From: an uncultured Bacilli bacterium
GTDB lineage: Bacteria; Bacillota_I; Bacilli_A; RF39; UBA660
Length of the DNA stretch: 59,345 bases
Assembly: GCA_944331715.1 (NCBI GenBank)
Contig: CALVIP010000005.1
Coordinates: forward strand, 1 to 59,345
Direction of reading: 5' to 3'
In this document: piece after piece, positions 16,550 to 24,385 of the stretch
Position numbering within the stretch: position 1 is the first letter of the stretch
Layout of the letters: every line of letters starts with the position of its first letter
Notes under the pieces: generated by a model
Databases searched by the model: none
Told to the model about the DNA's origin: nothing
What the model saw: the letters and a program-made list of their open reading frames with translations, nothing else
Position numbers and translations under genes: made by a program

Positions 16550-17167
16550 ATGGAAAAACTAACTGATAGACAGTATGATATATTACAGATTATTAAGAAA
16601 TTAATTGCAAAAAATGGTTATCCACCTACTGTAAGAGAAATAGGAGATGAAGCGAAATTATCTAGTCCTGCTACTATTCATTTTCATATTAAACAGCTAG
16701 TAAAAAAAGGATATATTAAGAAAGGTAGCGGTACTAATAGAACAATTGAAGTATTAGTTGATAATGAATACTTAGATAATGATGATGAGGTTGTTAAAGT
16801 ACCTCTACTTGGTAAAGTTACTGCAGGTACACCAATTGAGGCGATAGAACGACCTGATGAGACTTTCGCTTTACCTACTGAATTATTTGGTAATCAAAAA
16901 GAAATATTTACTTTAAAAGTAAGTGGTGAATCTATGATTAATGTAGGTATATATGATGGTGATATCTTAATAGTTGAAAGATGTAATACTGCTAGAAATG
17001 GTGAAACCGTAGTTGCTATGAATAATAACAATGAAGCGACTGTTAAAACATTTTATAAAGAAAATGGTCATTTTAGATTACAACCAGAAAATGATACAAT
17101 GGATCCTATAATATTAGATGAAGTTACAATACTTGGTAAAGTTGTAGGACTATATAGGAAATTTTAA
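16550..17167 (+). CDS. lexA: SOS repressor LexA
   Basis: Represses DNA-damage genes until RecA-stimulated self-cleavage. Start ATG 16550 with AAAGGAGG upstream; 206 aa. N-terminal winged HTH (LTDRQYDILQIIKKLIAKNGYPPTVREIG). The cleavage site is Ala92-Gly93 in KVTAGTPIE, catalytic Ser128 in SGESM, Lys166 in ATVKTF. Divergent from the 52-aa membrane gene across two SOS boxes, one over its own -35, so autoregulated. Confidence 0.96.
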   Translation: MEKLTDRQYDILQIIKKLIAKNGYPPTVREIGDEAKLSSPATIHFHIKQLVKKGYIKKGSGTNRTIEVLVDNEYLDNDDEVVKVPLLGKVTAGTPIEAIERPDETFALPTELFGNQKEIFTLKVSGESMINVGIYDGDILIVERCNTARNGETVVAMNNNNEATVKTFYKENGHFRLQPENDTMDPIILDEVTILGKVVGLYRKF

Positions 17168-17200
17168 AACGAGGCTAACATTTAGTCTCGTTTATTTTTC
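17167..17200. terminator. Bidirectional terminator between lexA and tcdA
   Basis: AAACGAGGCTAA pairs with TTAGTCTCGTTT with one mismatch, flanked by T-rich tracts. Confidence 0.75.
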
Positions 17201-17861
17201 TTACTATATAACTTGCTATTAAAAGTCCTGCACTACTAGGTACAAAGACATTTGAACCTATAACAGATTTATCTTTAACTTTTAAAGGTAATTCGGTTGA
17301 TGTGCAAACGGTTATTTTTTTCTGTACACTCTTATCAAACTTAGAACGAATGCTTCTTGCAAGTGGATCATTGAAAGTTTTATCTAAAGTTGTAATAGTA
17401 AGTTTACTTGAATCTAATCTATTACCAGTACCCATAGAACTAATAAAGTCTATGTTATGTTCTAAACAATAATTAATAATAGATACCTTTGCTCTTACAT
17501 CATCAACTGCATCAACAACAAAATCTATTTTAGTGTTAAAAATATCTTTAATATTATCATTATCAATTCTTAAGTTATAGGAAATAACATTACACGCTTC
17601 ATTAATACTTTCTATTCTTTCTTTAAAACAATCTACTTTATACTTATCAATATTTTCATTAACAGCAATTATTTGTCTATTGAAGTTAGTAATATCGACT
17701 TTATCATAATCTACTAATATCAAATTACCAATACCACTTCTTGTAAGTGCTTCTACAACATATCCCCCTACTCCTCCAAGGCCAACAATTAGAACAGTAG
17801 AGCTTTTTAACTTTTCTAAAGAAAAAGAACCTATTAAGTTCTCTAATCTATTAAACTTCAT
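17175..17861 (-). CDS. tcdA: tRNA threonylcarbamoyladenosine dehydratase TcdA
   Basis: Cyclises t6A37 of tRNA to ct6A using ATP. E1-like ThiF/HesA fold, 228 aa, slightly shorter than the E. coli enzyme. Seen: nucleotide-binding VLIVGLGGVGGYVVEALTRSG, DYDKVDITNFNRQI, DAVDDVRAKVSII, and SSMGTGNRLD with DPLARSIR, which separate TcdA from ThiF and MoeB. It starts 2 bases after the stop of the upstream gene, so the two form an operon. Confidence 0.9.
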   Translation of the reverse strand: MKFNRLENLIGSFSLEKLKSSTVLIVGLGGVGGYVVEALTRSGIGNLILVDYDKVDITNFNRQIIAVNENIDKYKVDCFKERIESINEACNVISYNLRIDNDNIKDIFNTKIDFVVDAVDDVRAKVSIINYCLEHNIDFISSMGTGNRLDSSKLTITTLDKTFNDPLARSIRSKFDKSVQKKITVCTSTELPLKVKDKSVIGSNVFVPSSAGLLIASYIVRKINETKC

Positions 17862-17863
17862 AA

Positions 17864-18691
17864 TTAAGCAACCCTACTATTAGAATTTAATTTTTTGATA
17901 AGTATTTTTTGTTGTTCTTCTGAAAGTACTGGCCATTCTAAATTTCTTCCATTTACTATGGTATTTAAAGCAGCTAGATACATATAACTATCATAATTAT
18001 TTATAGCAGTATTTTTATAATTTGTTAAAAAGTTATTTATCTTGTTAGAATCATTAAAGAAAGCATTAACTGTATCTAATTCATCAGTTAATAAAACATC
18101 ATTATTTTTACTATTCTCATAATTTAAAGTATTAAGGAAATCTAATATTTCTAGTTGTTTTTCACATCCAGCATTCATTAAACTATTTCTAATATATAGT
18201 TGATTAGGATTATTATTTTTAATACTTGCAATTTTATTATAAAACTCTCCATTAAATAACTCATCAAAGCCAATACTAGCAAGTGATATATTTGTTTTCT
18301 TTATTTTATCTGGACTACTAAGTCTAATATTATTAACAAGTGTACCATAAATATAATCATTGACTTCATTAGGTTTATATGATGGAGCAGTAACTATATA
18401 AGTATCATAGAAATCTCTATCTTTATATCTTTTAGTATTTACTTCGATATAATTAGCATTCTCGCTTCCATAATTAACATTTCTTCTAATAAAGTCTGTA
18501 ATAGCTTTAGGATCTGTAATAGGTTTTTTAGTATCTTCATAAGCTTTAAGATGAGTTTTACCAATAATTATGTCACTTTCTTTTACATCTTTTGCTCCTG
18601 AATCTAACCTATCTTTTTTTACCTCTAAATCTTTAAAGTTAATAGTTACTTTTAGTATTACATCATTTATCATTAATGGTAAACTTATCAT
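17864..18691 (-). CDS. Uncharacterised protein upstream of tcdA
   Basis: 275 aa from ATG 18691 (AAAGG 11 bases upstream; a GTG at 18700 is too close to it). No signal peptide or membrane segment. The N-terminal half is beta-rich with many Lys/Asp. The middle has INNYDSYMYLAALNTIVNGRN-like helical text and the C-terminus LSEEQQKILIKKLNS. I do not recognise it. It is translationally linked to tcdA by a 2-base gap, but a functional link is not shown. Confidence 0.6.
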   Translation of the reverse strand: MISLPLMINDVILKVTINFKDLEVKKDRLDSGAKDVKESDIIIGKTHLKAYEDTKKPITDPKAITDFIRRNVNYGSENANYIEVNTKRYKDRDFYDTYIVTAPSYKPNEVNDYIYGTLVNNIRLSSPDKIKKTNISLASIGFDELFNGEFYNKIASIKNNNPNQLYIRNSLMNAGCEKQLEILDFLNTLNYENSKNNDVLLTDELDTVNAFFNDSNKINNFLTNYKNTAINNYDSYMYLAALNTIVNGRNLEWPVLSEEQQKILIKKLNSNSRVA

Positions 18692-18752
18692 ATAAATCAC
18701 TGCCTTTCCATAGGAAGAGTATTATATCATATTTTTTTATTCTTGACAAGTA

Positions 18753-18781
18753 TTGCATGTTTAAAAAAAGTGTGCTAAAAT
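18753..18781 (+). promoter_or_regulatory. Promoter of tRNA-Glu
   Basis: TTGCAT, 17 bases, TAAAAT, ending 18 bases before the tRNA. Confidence 0.65.
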
Positions 18782-18799
18782 TTATTAGTAACTTGTTAT

Positions 18800-18876
18800 G
18801 GCCTGTTGGTGAAGTGGTTTAACACGCGCGCCTCTCAAGCTCGTATTCACGGGTTCGAACCCCGTACAGGCTACCA
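18800..18876 (+). tRNA. tRNA-Glu (anticodon CTC)
   Basis: Acceptor GGCCTGT/ACAGGCT with a G-U first pair, encoded CCA. T arm ACGGG-TTCGAAC-CCCGT. Anticodon loop CTCTCAA gives CTC (Glu, reads GAG). The anticodon stem CGCGC/GCTCG has one C-U mismatch. 77 nt. Confidence 0.78.
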
Positions 18877-18887
18877 TTAAAGTATTT

Positions 18888-18918
18888 AACACCTACTATT
18901 TTGCAGGTGTTTTTATTT
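18888..18918 (+). terminator. Terminator after tRNA-Glu
   Basis: AACACCT (18888-18894) pairs with AGGTGTT (18905-18911), then a T-rich run. Overlaps the end of the convergent gene. Confidence 0.75.
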
Positions 18919-19354
18919 TTTTCTTAACTTGTTCTTTAGGTTCTATTTTATTTAGTTCTTCTTGATAAAATTCTATTTCTTCTCTACAACGTCTATACAT
19001 TTCTCCAAAGGTCTCTCCTTCTTTAGGACGTAAGCTTGCTAATAGACTTGAATTTACTCTATCTCTTTCTTTAATTGCTTCTTCATAATCATATGTTATA
19101 TAGTCTGTAATAAAACCATTAATGCATTCCCAAGAGTCAAGTTTGTTTATTTCTGGAATTTGTTCTTCTCTACTATTATAACCTCTTCTAGGATAAACAA
19201 TTTCATAACCTTTTTCATTTCTACCATCTGCCATATGAATTAATAATTCTTTAACTATGTAACATGGGGATACAATATAAAAACCTCCATCACTCTTTTG
19301 TTTAGGTACTTTCATAAGGGCATATGCTCTAGGATATTTTAATTCATCTATCAT
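18896..19354 (-). CDS. Uncharacterised protein, 152 aa
   Basis: SD AAGAAGGAA 6 bases before ATG 19354. Begins with a compact beta-rich segment (YALMKVPKQKSDGGFYIVSPCYIVKELLIHM), followed by an acidic middle and a Lys-rich end (EQVKKKIKTPAK). No membrane segments. I do not recognise a family. It ends against the tRNA-Glu terminator and follows the pseudopeptidase gene by 51 bases, so the two may share a transcript. Confidence 0.55.
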   Translation of the reverse strand: MIDELKYPRAYALMKVPKQKSDGGFYIVSPCYIVKELLIHMADGRNEKGYEIVYPRRGYNSREEQIPEINKLDSWECINGFITDYITYDYEEAIKERDRVNSSLLASLRPKEGETFGEMYRRCREEIEFYQEELNKIEPKEQVKKKIKTPAK

Positions 19355-19405
19355 ATTAATTCCTTCTTTCTTATTTACTACTATAACACAAATAAATTAA
19401 TTAAT

Positions 19406-20713
19406 CTATGCTAATGTTCCTAAAGGATCCCATGGTTTTAACTCTACTGGTTCATATGACATTTCATCTAATTGTTCTTGAGTTAAATATTTCTTATTAA
19501 TAACTACTTGATATACATACTTTTCAAACCAAGAATCACTTGCGACAAAATATCCTTTATTACCTACATCTTCACCCCAACTATTCTCAAGTTTCCATTT
19601 AGTTGCTTTATTATCCTCTAAATTAACTCCAGTAACTATCATAGCATGATTCATTGAGCTTTCATAATTATCAAGAGCTTCTTCTTTAGTCATAAAGAAA
19701 TCAGTTTTAAAGGTATCATAATAATTAAAACTCATATCATCAAATATTCCATCTCTTTTATCTATTGTTTTTTTGAAGTCACAACCTAACCAAACTACTT
19801 CTTTGGCTTGTAATTGTTTAATAACAAGTTTTTTTAACTCTTCAATAGGAAGATTAAGAAATATAGGTGTTTTTCCTTCTATAACATTATTTAAATATTT
19901 AACTACGTAAGTTCTATTAAAAGTTTTATCCTTAGTTGGTACATTAGTAATACATACATAGTTATTTATATTTATATCAGTATATTCATGATAAAATTCT
20001 AAAGGAGTTATTCCCTTAATAATGTGATATTTTTTATCTTTATCTGTATATTCAAAATCAAACTGTTTTGGTGGAACACCGTAACAACAAGCTAGTATTC
20101 TATAAATATCATCTAAATATAAACTTTTTAAATAATCTAAATTCTCATTACTAGTAAGTAATCTTGCATTAAATTGCCTTAATTTTCTGTTAAGTAGATG
20201 ATTCATTTCATCTGGATTAAGACTTTGATATGTATCACTCATTGCTGTTTTAGGAACAAAACCATATTTGTTAATAATATTAGAAAAGAAATCCCAAACT
20301 CCACCGTCCTCTATACCTTTTGTTAATAAAAAGTATCTTTCTCTATCACCTGCATCTTTATCTTTAAGTTGGGCTAAACTTTCCATTATATAATTACATT
20401 TTTCTAATTTATCATAAAAAGATATATAACTTTGAGAAATTTCAAAATTTTCTAAATCATATTTTTTACATATAGACTCTCTTAATACATTACACCCTGC
20501 ATATATAAAAGAATTATTCGCATTTTTTTGATTTACAGCCTTTAAAGTATCAAGGTTAATAGAAAAATTAAATAGTAGTTGTCCTTCTCTTTCTTTATTT
20601 CTCATAATATCTCTTATATTGTTGTTTACAAGGGCACATCTTACTGTTTTATTTTCAATACCTTGTATATAGTTATTACTTATTTCTTCAAGTATTTCTT
20701 TTTTAATTTCCAT
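19406..20713 (-). CDS. PepC-like C1 pseudopeptidase (catalytic Cys replaced by Ser)
   Basis: 435 aa, clear PepC/bleomycin-hydrolase fold: ISQSYISFYDKLEKCNY, EDGGVWDFFSNIINKYGFVPKTAM, NHAMIVTGVNLEDNKATKWK and ENSWGEDVGNKGYF. The oxyanion Gln (Q62), the His and the Asn are kept. The motif NQK-SSGRCW, where Cys is the nucleophile, reads NQK-NANNSF here, so Cys68 is Ser. A Cys six residues later (C74) is probably out of position. The ORF is intact, which argues for a retained non-proteolytic or altered role rather than decay. Paralogue of 10367-11683. Confidence 0.85.
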   Translation of the reverse strand: MEIKKEILEEISNNYIQGIENKTVRCALVNNNIRDIMRNKEREGQLLFNFSINLDTLKAVNQKNANNSFIYAGCNVLRESICKKYDLENFEISQSYISFYDKLEKCNYIMESLAQLKDKDAGDRERYFLLTKGIEDGGVWDFFSNIINKYGFVPKTAMSDTYQSLNPDEMNHLLNRKLRQFNARLLTSNENLDYLKSLYLDDIYRILACCYGVPPKQFDFEYTDKDKKYHIIKGITPLEFYHEYTDININNYVCITNVPTKDKTFNRTYVVKYLNNVIEGKTPIFLNLPIEELKKLVIKQLQAKEVVWLGCDFKKTIDKRDGIFDDMSFNYYDTFKTDFFMTKEEALDNYESSMNHAMIVTGVNLEDNKATKWKLENSWGEDVGNKGYFVASDSWFEKYVYQVVINKKYLTQEQLDEMSYEPVELKPWDPLGTLA

Positions 20714-20816
20714 ATTATCACCATCCTTTAATAGTATATCTATTATAATGGTTTTAATACGAATTTTAACATGATAAATTTAATAACTAAATGGTTATGT
20801 TTAGAGAATATCAAAG

Positions 20817-20852
20817 AAGAGTTAGTTTATTTAAAAAACTAACTCTTTAATT
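20817..20852 (-). terminator. Terminator of gltX
   Basis: AAGAGTTAGTTT (20817-20828) pairs with AAACTAACTCTT (20836-20847). Perfect 12-bp stem overlapping the gltX stop region. Confidence 0.8.
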
Positions 20853-22478
20853 CTTATAAAACTCTACTCTATTTTTAAATTCATCTATTCCAATAATCTT
20901 TAATAATTGATATAAATTAGGAGTCTTAACTCTACCAGTAAGTAGATGTCTAATCATCTCGCATACATCTCCTATATGTCCTTTATATAGAGTTGGATCT
21001 TCTTTATACATTTTAACACTAGGAGCATAACCCATTTCTTCGGCAAGTACTTTAACTTGATTGTACCACTCATCTTCACTATTAAAGTCTTGATATATAT
21101 CTATATATTTATTAATAACATCATAATCGATTTTATCATCTATATCTTTATATGTTTCATTTCTATCTTTATAAAATAAATCATTAAATATATAAGCACT
21201 TTCTGTTTTAATGTCTTTATATGTTGCAATATCTTTACGAGGCCTTTTACTATCACGTTCTATATTTAAGAAAGAAATTAACTTGTCTTTATCTTTAACC
21301 ATTAAATCATAGAACTCTTTATCATACTTTTTATAATACTCTAAAGCATCATTATAAATAGTTTCGGCACTAACTCTTGAAAAAAAAGTTCTACAGATAT
21401 TATTTAACTTCTCCATATCAAATAAAGTTCCACCTGTAGGCATTTTCTTAAATGAGAATTTAAAATCTTCAATAGATTTATCTTTATTTTGTAAATACCA
21501 TTCTTCAAAGTTAGTGTTCGCTAGTGTTGCAAGATAAAGTCTAACACCTTCTTTAGGTATACCTGCTTCTTCATAGTAACTAACAGCAAATTCTGGATCT
21601 TTTCTCTTACTAAACTTACGGATTTTACCATCTTCTTTTTTAGTAAGAGGTGCATGATGTGCATACTTACAAGGTTTAAATCCTAAAACTTGGTTAAGTT
21701 GTAAATGTTTAGGAAAACTAGGAACCCATTCATCACCTCTTAAAACATGAGTTGTATGCATTAAATGGTCATCTATAACATGAGCGAAATGATAAGTTGG
21801 AATGCCATCTTTTTTTAGTATTACTTCATCGATATCGTTTTCTGGTAATACAATATCACCTTTAATTAAATCATGTAAGATTACTTCATTATGAGAATCC
21901 CCTGGTGATTTTAAACGAATAACATAACTATCACCATTAGCAAGATGTTCTTTTACTTCTTCAAGTGTTAAATCTCTATCAACGGCATAACTTCCATAAA
22001 TACCAATTTTTTCTTTTCTTAGTTCTTGTCCACTTCTTATATCAGCGATTTCTTCTTCACTCATAAAACAAGGATATGCCTTACCTTCACTAACTAACTT
22101 TTTAGCATAAACTTGATATATTTCTGCTCTTTCGCTCTGAATATATGGTCCATAGGCACCACCTTTATCAGGTCCTTCATCATAAACAAAACCGTAAGCT
22201 TTAAGTCCATCAAGAATAGCAGTAAATGCTCCTTCTTTTTCTCTTTTACTATCAGTATCCTCTACCCTAAGATAAAAAACTCCACCTGTTTGTTTAGCAA
22301 GCATAGAGTCAAGGAAAGAGCCATATAAACCTCCAACATGTAAAAAACCTGTAGGAGAAGGCGCAAATCTTGTAACATAAGCACCATCTTTTAAATCTCT
22401 AAGGGGATACCTTGCTTCTATCTCATCAACAGTTATCTTGATATTTGGAAATAATAAATCCGCAAGTTCTTTATTCAT
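20847..22478 (-). CDS. gltX: Glutamate-tRNA ligase
   Basis: Charges tRNA-Glu, and in most Bacillota also tRNA-Gln before amidation by GatCAB. 543 aa. The HIGH-like motif is FAPSPTGFLHVGG and the KMSKS-like motif is RKFSKRK; the VLRGDEWVPSFPKH and YHFAHVIDDH regions match the catalytic core. The C-terminal anticodon-binding domain is present. tRNA-Gln is encoded immediately upstream on the same strand, and tRNA-Glu about 2 kb away. Discrimination between GluRS and GlnRS rests on the PSPTG core. Confidence 0.93.
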   Translation of the reverse strand: MNKELADLLFPNIKITVDEIEARYPLRDLKDGAYVTRFAPSPTGFLHVGGLYGSFLDSMLAKQTGGVFYLRVEDTDSKREKEGAFTAILDGLKAYGFVYDEGPDKGGAYGPYIQSERAEIYQVYAKKLVSEGKAYPCFMSEEEIADIRSGQELRKEKIGIYGSYAVDRDLTLEEVKEHLANGDSYVIRLKSPGDSHNEVILHDLIKGDIVLPENDIDEVILKKDGIPTYHFAHVIDDHLMHTTHVLRGDEWVPSFPKHLQLNQVLGFKPCKYAHHAPLTKKEDGKIRKFSKRKDPEFAVSYYEEAGIPKEGVRLYLATLANTNFEEWYLQNKDKSIEDFKFSFKKMPTGGTLFDMEKLNNICRTFFSRVSAETIYNDALEYYKKYDKEFYDLMVKDKDKLISFLNIERDSKRPRKDIATYKDIKTESAYIFNDLFYKDRNETYKDIDDKIDYDVINKYIDIYQDFNSEDEWYNQVKVLAEEMGYAPSVKMYKEDPTLYKGHIGDVCEMIRHLLTGRVKTPNLYQLLKIIGIDEFKNRVEFYKN

Positions 22479-22516
22479 CTAAATCACTCCATCTATTTAA
22501 AAATAATTATCTTAAT

Positions 22517-22591
22517 TGGTTGCCCCAGTTAGATTCGAACTAACGCATAATGCGGTCAGAGCGCACTGCCTTACCACTTGGCTATGGGGCA
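22517..22591 (-). tRNA. tRNA-Gln (anticodon CTG)
   Basis: Read on the minus strand: acceptor TGCCCCA/TGGGGCA with the U1-A72 pair typical of tRNA-Gln, encoded CCA. Anticodon stem GTGCG/CGCAT, loop CTCTGAC, anticodon CTG. T arm TTAGT-TCGAATC-TAAC. 75 nt. Confidence 0.9.
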
Positions 22592-22606
22592 ATAAATAAC
22601 AATTAA

Positions 22607-22635
22607 ATTCTACCACAAAAAGGTTTTGTTGACAA
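22607..22635 (-). promoter_or_regulatory. Promoter of tRNA-Gln (and probably gltX)
   Basis: Minus strand TTGTCA (22630-22635), 17 bases, TAGAAT (22607-22612). Its -35 abuts the -35 of the divergent antitoxin RNA promoter. Confidence 0.65.
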
Positions 22636-22636
22636 C

Positions 22637-22665
22637 TTGAAAAAAAGATATTTTTATGATAATAT
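22637..22665 (+). promoter_or_regulatory. Promoter of antitoxin RNA, locus 2
   Basis: TTGAAA (22637-22642), 17 bases ending TATGA, TAATAT (22660-22665). Same layout and same downstream GAATATGTAA as the other two antitoxin promoters. A TTGACA at 22629 is too far from this -10. Confidence 0.55.
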
Positions 22666-22671
22666 GAATAT

Positions 22672-22790
22672 GTAAGGAAAACTTACATATAAATAAAAAT
22701 GAGGAATACTTAGTTTTGCAGATGGGTATTAGCCTCAAATATTTATTCGAGTAAACACCCTATTTACAAAGTTGTAATAGGGTGCTTTTC
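22672..22790 (+). ncRNA. Predicted antitoxin small RNA, locus 2
   Basis: Starts near 22672 with a 5' hairpin (GTAAGGAAAACTTAC overlapping the start). It contains GGAATACTTAGT and ATGGGT, shared in the same sense with the convergent toxin mRNA, and a TGAGG...CCTCA stem. It ends at the terminator 22756-22784. About 115 nt. No ORF of note. Function inferred from architecture. Confidence 0.55.
22756..22790. terminator. Bidirectional terminator of toxin-antitoxin locus 2
   Basis: CACCCTATT (22756-22764) pairs with AATAGGGTG (22776-22784), then CTTTTC on plus; on minus it directly follows the toxin stop. Confidence 0.7.
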
Positions 22791-22858
22791 TATCTATAAA
22801 TAATCAACAATATGATAATAATTAATAATATAACTATTAAAAAGTCTTTCTTACCCAT
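22790..22858 (-). CDS. Predicted type I toxin peptide, 22 aa, hydrophobic
   Basis: Start ATG 22858 with AAAGGGG 8 bases upstream (an ATG at 22864 is too close to it). MGKKDF then a run of about 14 Ile/Leu/Val and a Tyr-Arg end: a minimal transmembrane peptide. The mRNA 5' region folds so that TCTTTCTA pairs with the SD-bearing TAGAAAGG. A terminator follows at once and a convergent small RNA is predicted. Same plan and same KKD start as the locus 1 toxin. Toxicity is inferred only. Confidence 0.55.
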   Translation of the reverse strand: MGKKDFLIVILLIIIILLIIYR

Positions 22859-22866
22859 AGACATTT

Positions 22867-22906
22867 CCCCTTTCTACCCCCTGAAATCAAGTAAGATAGA
22901 AAGAGG
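22867..22906 (-). promoter_or_regulatory. Hairpin sequestering the locus 2 toxin SD
   Basis: On the mRNA, CCTCTTTCTA (22897-22906) pairs with TAGAAAGGGG (22867-22876) over 10 bp with one G-U, burying AAAGGGG. Confidence 0.6.
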
Positions 22907-22937
22907 CAAAACACCCATTACTAAGTATTCCATCTAT

Positions 22938-22966
22938 ACAATATCATAAATGTATCTATAAAACAA
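22938..22966 (-). promoter_or_regulatory. Promoter of toxin mRNA, locus 2
   Basis: Minus strand TTGTTT (22961-22966), 17 bases ending TATGA, TATTGT (22938-22943). Start predicted near 22931. Confidence 0.45.
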
Positions 22967-23004
22967 GCGAACAAAAGCAAGTTTTATAGATTTTCTTAGT
23001 ATAA

Positions 23005-23586
23005 TCACTTATATTTAATGAGAACTTTATCTGGATGATTTACAATGCTTTCTGGATGATGAAAAGCATTTTGAAACAAACTTATAGTATATTCTTCCAT
23101 ATCTAGTTGATATTCATTAATTGTCCTTTTCTTTTTATCTATTGTAAAATTAAAAACTAAATCATAGCCACGATTAAATTCACAATCTTCTTCATCATCT
23201 CTAAATACTGAATTAATCTCTTCAACGCAACATACCATGCTCATATCTCTAGCCATAATTCCTATTGCAGGAGTGTCTGAATATATTTCTTCATTTTCAT
23301 CGTATACATAAAAAGAAAAAATAACATAATTATAATTAAGACAAATATTAAGCTCCATATTTAAAAGTTCTTCTTGAAGATTTTTAAATCTACTTTTAAC
23401 TATATTAGAACTAATTAAATCTAAAAAATAAATTAATCTTTTCTTTTGTTCAGTATTTTCATAATCACTTATCATATATTTAATTCTTTTACAGTCTTCT
23501 TTTATTGCCTCTTGATATTCAAAAAACAATTCTAATTCATCTTTAGGCATATCGTTAGAATAATAACTTAAATATAGATAATCCAT
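23005..23586 (-). CDS. Uncharacterised acidic protein, 193 aa
   Basis: SD AAGAAAGAAG upstream of ATG 23586. Soluble, with no TM segment. The N-terminal half is helical (LELFFEYQEAIKEDCKRIKYM) and the second half beta-rich and acidic (FSFYVYDENEEIYSDTPAIG, EDCEFNRGYDLVFNF). I do not recognise a family. It is the most downstream gene of the tkt side, 70 bases after yneF, and may share its transcript. Confidence 0.55.
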   Translation of the reverse strand: MDYLYLSYYSNDMPKDELELFFEYQEAIKEDCKRIKYMISDYENTEQKKRLIYFLDLISSNIVKSRFKNLQEELLNMELNICLNYNYVIFSFYVYDENEEIYSDTPAIGIMARDMSMVCCVEEINSVFRDDEEDCEFNRGYDLVFNFTIDKKKRTINEYQLDMEEYTISLFQNAFHHPESIVNHPDKVLIKYK

Positions 23587-23655
23587 TATATCAACTTCTT
23601 TCTTAATTATTTTATCTTTTCAATAATGCTTCTTCTATAAGAAAAAATGCAAAAA

Positions 23656-23865
23656 CTACATATATTTTTGCATTGATTTCATCATTTGATTAATTTGTTT
23701 TTGATTAGGTTTTCTACCCATCTGCATCATTAAAGCTTTAATCATTTCTTCATTAATAGGTGGATTCTTCTTCATATATCTTTTAGTAACAGTTCTTGCT
23801 ATAAAGAAACCAATAATCGTTCCTATTACTAACCCTATTAAAATCATCAATATATCGTGTAACAT
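23656..23865 (-). CDS. yneF: YneF/UPF0154 family membrane protein
   Basis: 69 aa. One N-terminal TM (MILIGLVIGTIIGFFIARTV) followed by the UPF0154 signature KNPPINEEMIKALMMQMGRKPNQKQINQMMKSM. Role unknown in the family. It follows tkt and a SirA-like gene, matching the tkt-yneE(sirA)-yneF order of Bacillus subtilis. Confidence 0.92.
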   Translation of the reverse strand: MLHDILMILIGLVIGTIIGFFIARTVTKRYMKKNPPINEEMIKALMMQMGRKPNQKQINQMMKSMQKYM

Positions 23866-23909
23866 AATAACACTCTCCTTACAACAATATATTACCTTAA
23901 ATTAGAAAA

Positions 23910-24335
23910 TTAAACAAGAATTTTCTTACTATCTAGAAAGAAATAGTCTTGATTTTTAAAATCAATGGCAAAATAAGTATTATTAATACTATTTAACTCA
24001 TCAAAGAAGAAACAATCATAATAATTAGTTTTAACTAACATATAAGCTCTTTTTACTACTAGAGTACTAATTTCATCATGAACAGGATTATTATAGTAAT
24101 GAGTCTCTTTCTTTTTACTATAAGGAATACTTTGATGATATTTAACAAATAAATATCTATCTGTTTTATCTTTATCAATTTTCTTAGTTAATTGTCTAAA
24201 AAGACTATATCCATAATTTAATTCTTCTTTTTTTAAAGTATAAATCTGTTCAAAGATATTATATAGTATACTAGGTTTATCCATATATAGATTCTTAAAT
24301 TCATCTTTAAGTTCAAAAATAAAAAACTCTCTCAT
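23910..24335 (-). CDS. sirA: SirA (YneE)-like inhibitor of replication
   Basis: 141 aa from ATG 24335 (GGTGA 6 bases upstream; an ATG at 24347 overlaps that SD). In Bacillus subtilis SirA (148 aa) binds DnaA domain I and blocks replication initiation at the onset of sporulation. Recalled resemblance: N-terminal LKDEFKNLYMDKPSILYNIF against the SirA LIKEEFANHYFGRES region, and a C-terminal TYFAIDFKNQDYFFLDSKK against the SirA CFLAMDFNSKRYGWL end. The strongest support is position: between tkt and yneF exactly as in Bacillus. Function in this host is inferred. Confidence 0.72.
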   Translation of the reverse strand: MREFFIFELKDEFKNLYMDKPSILYNIFEQIYTLKKEELNYGYSLFRQLTKKIDKDKTDRYLFVKYHQSIPYSKKKETHYYNNPVHDEISTLVVKRAYMLVKTNYYDCFFFDELNSINNTYFAIDFKNQDYFFLDSKKILV

Positions 24336-24385
24336 TATAATCACCATCTTAACTATAACAAGAAAGTTTTAAAAACATTGTCGAA

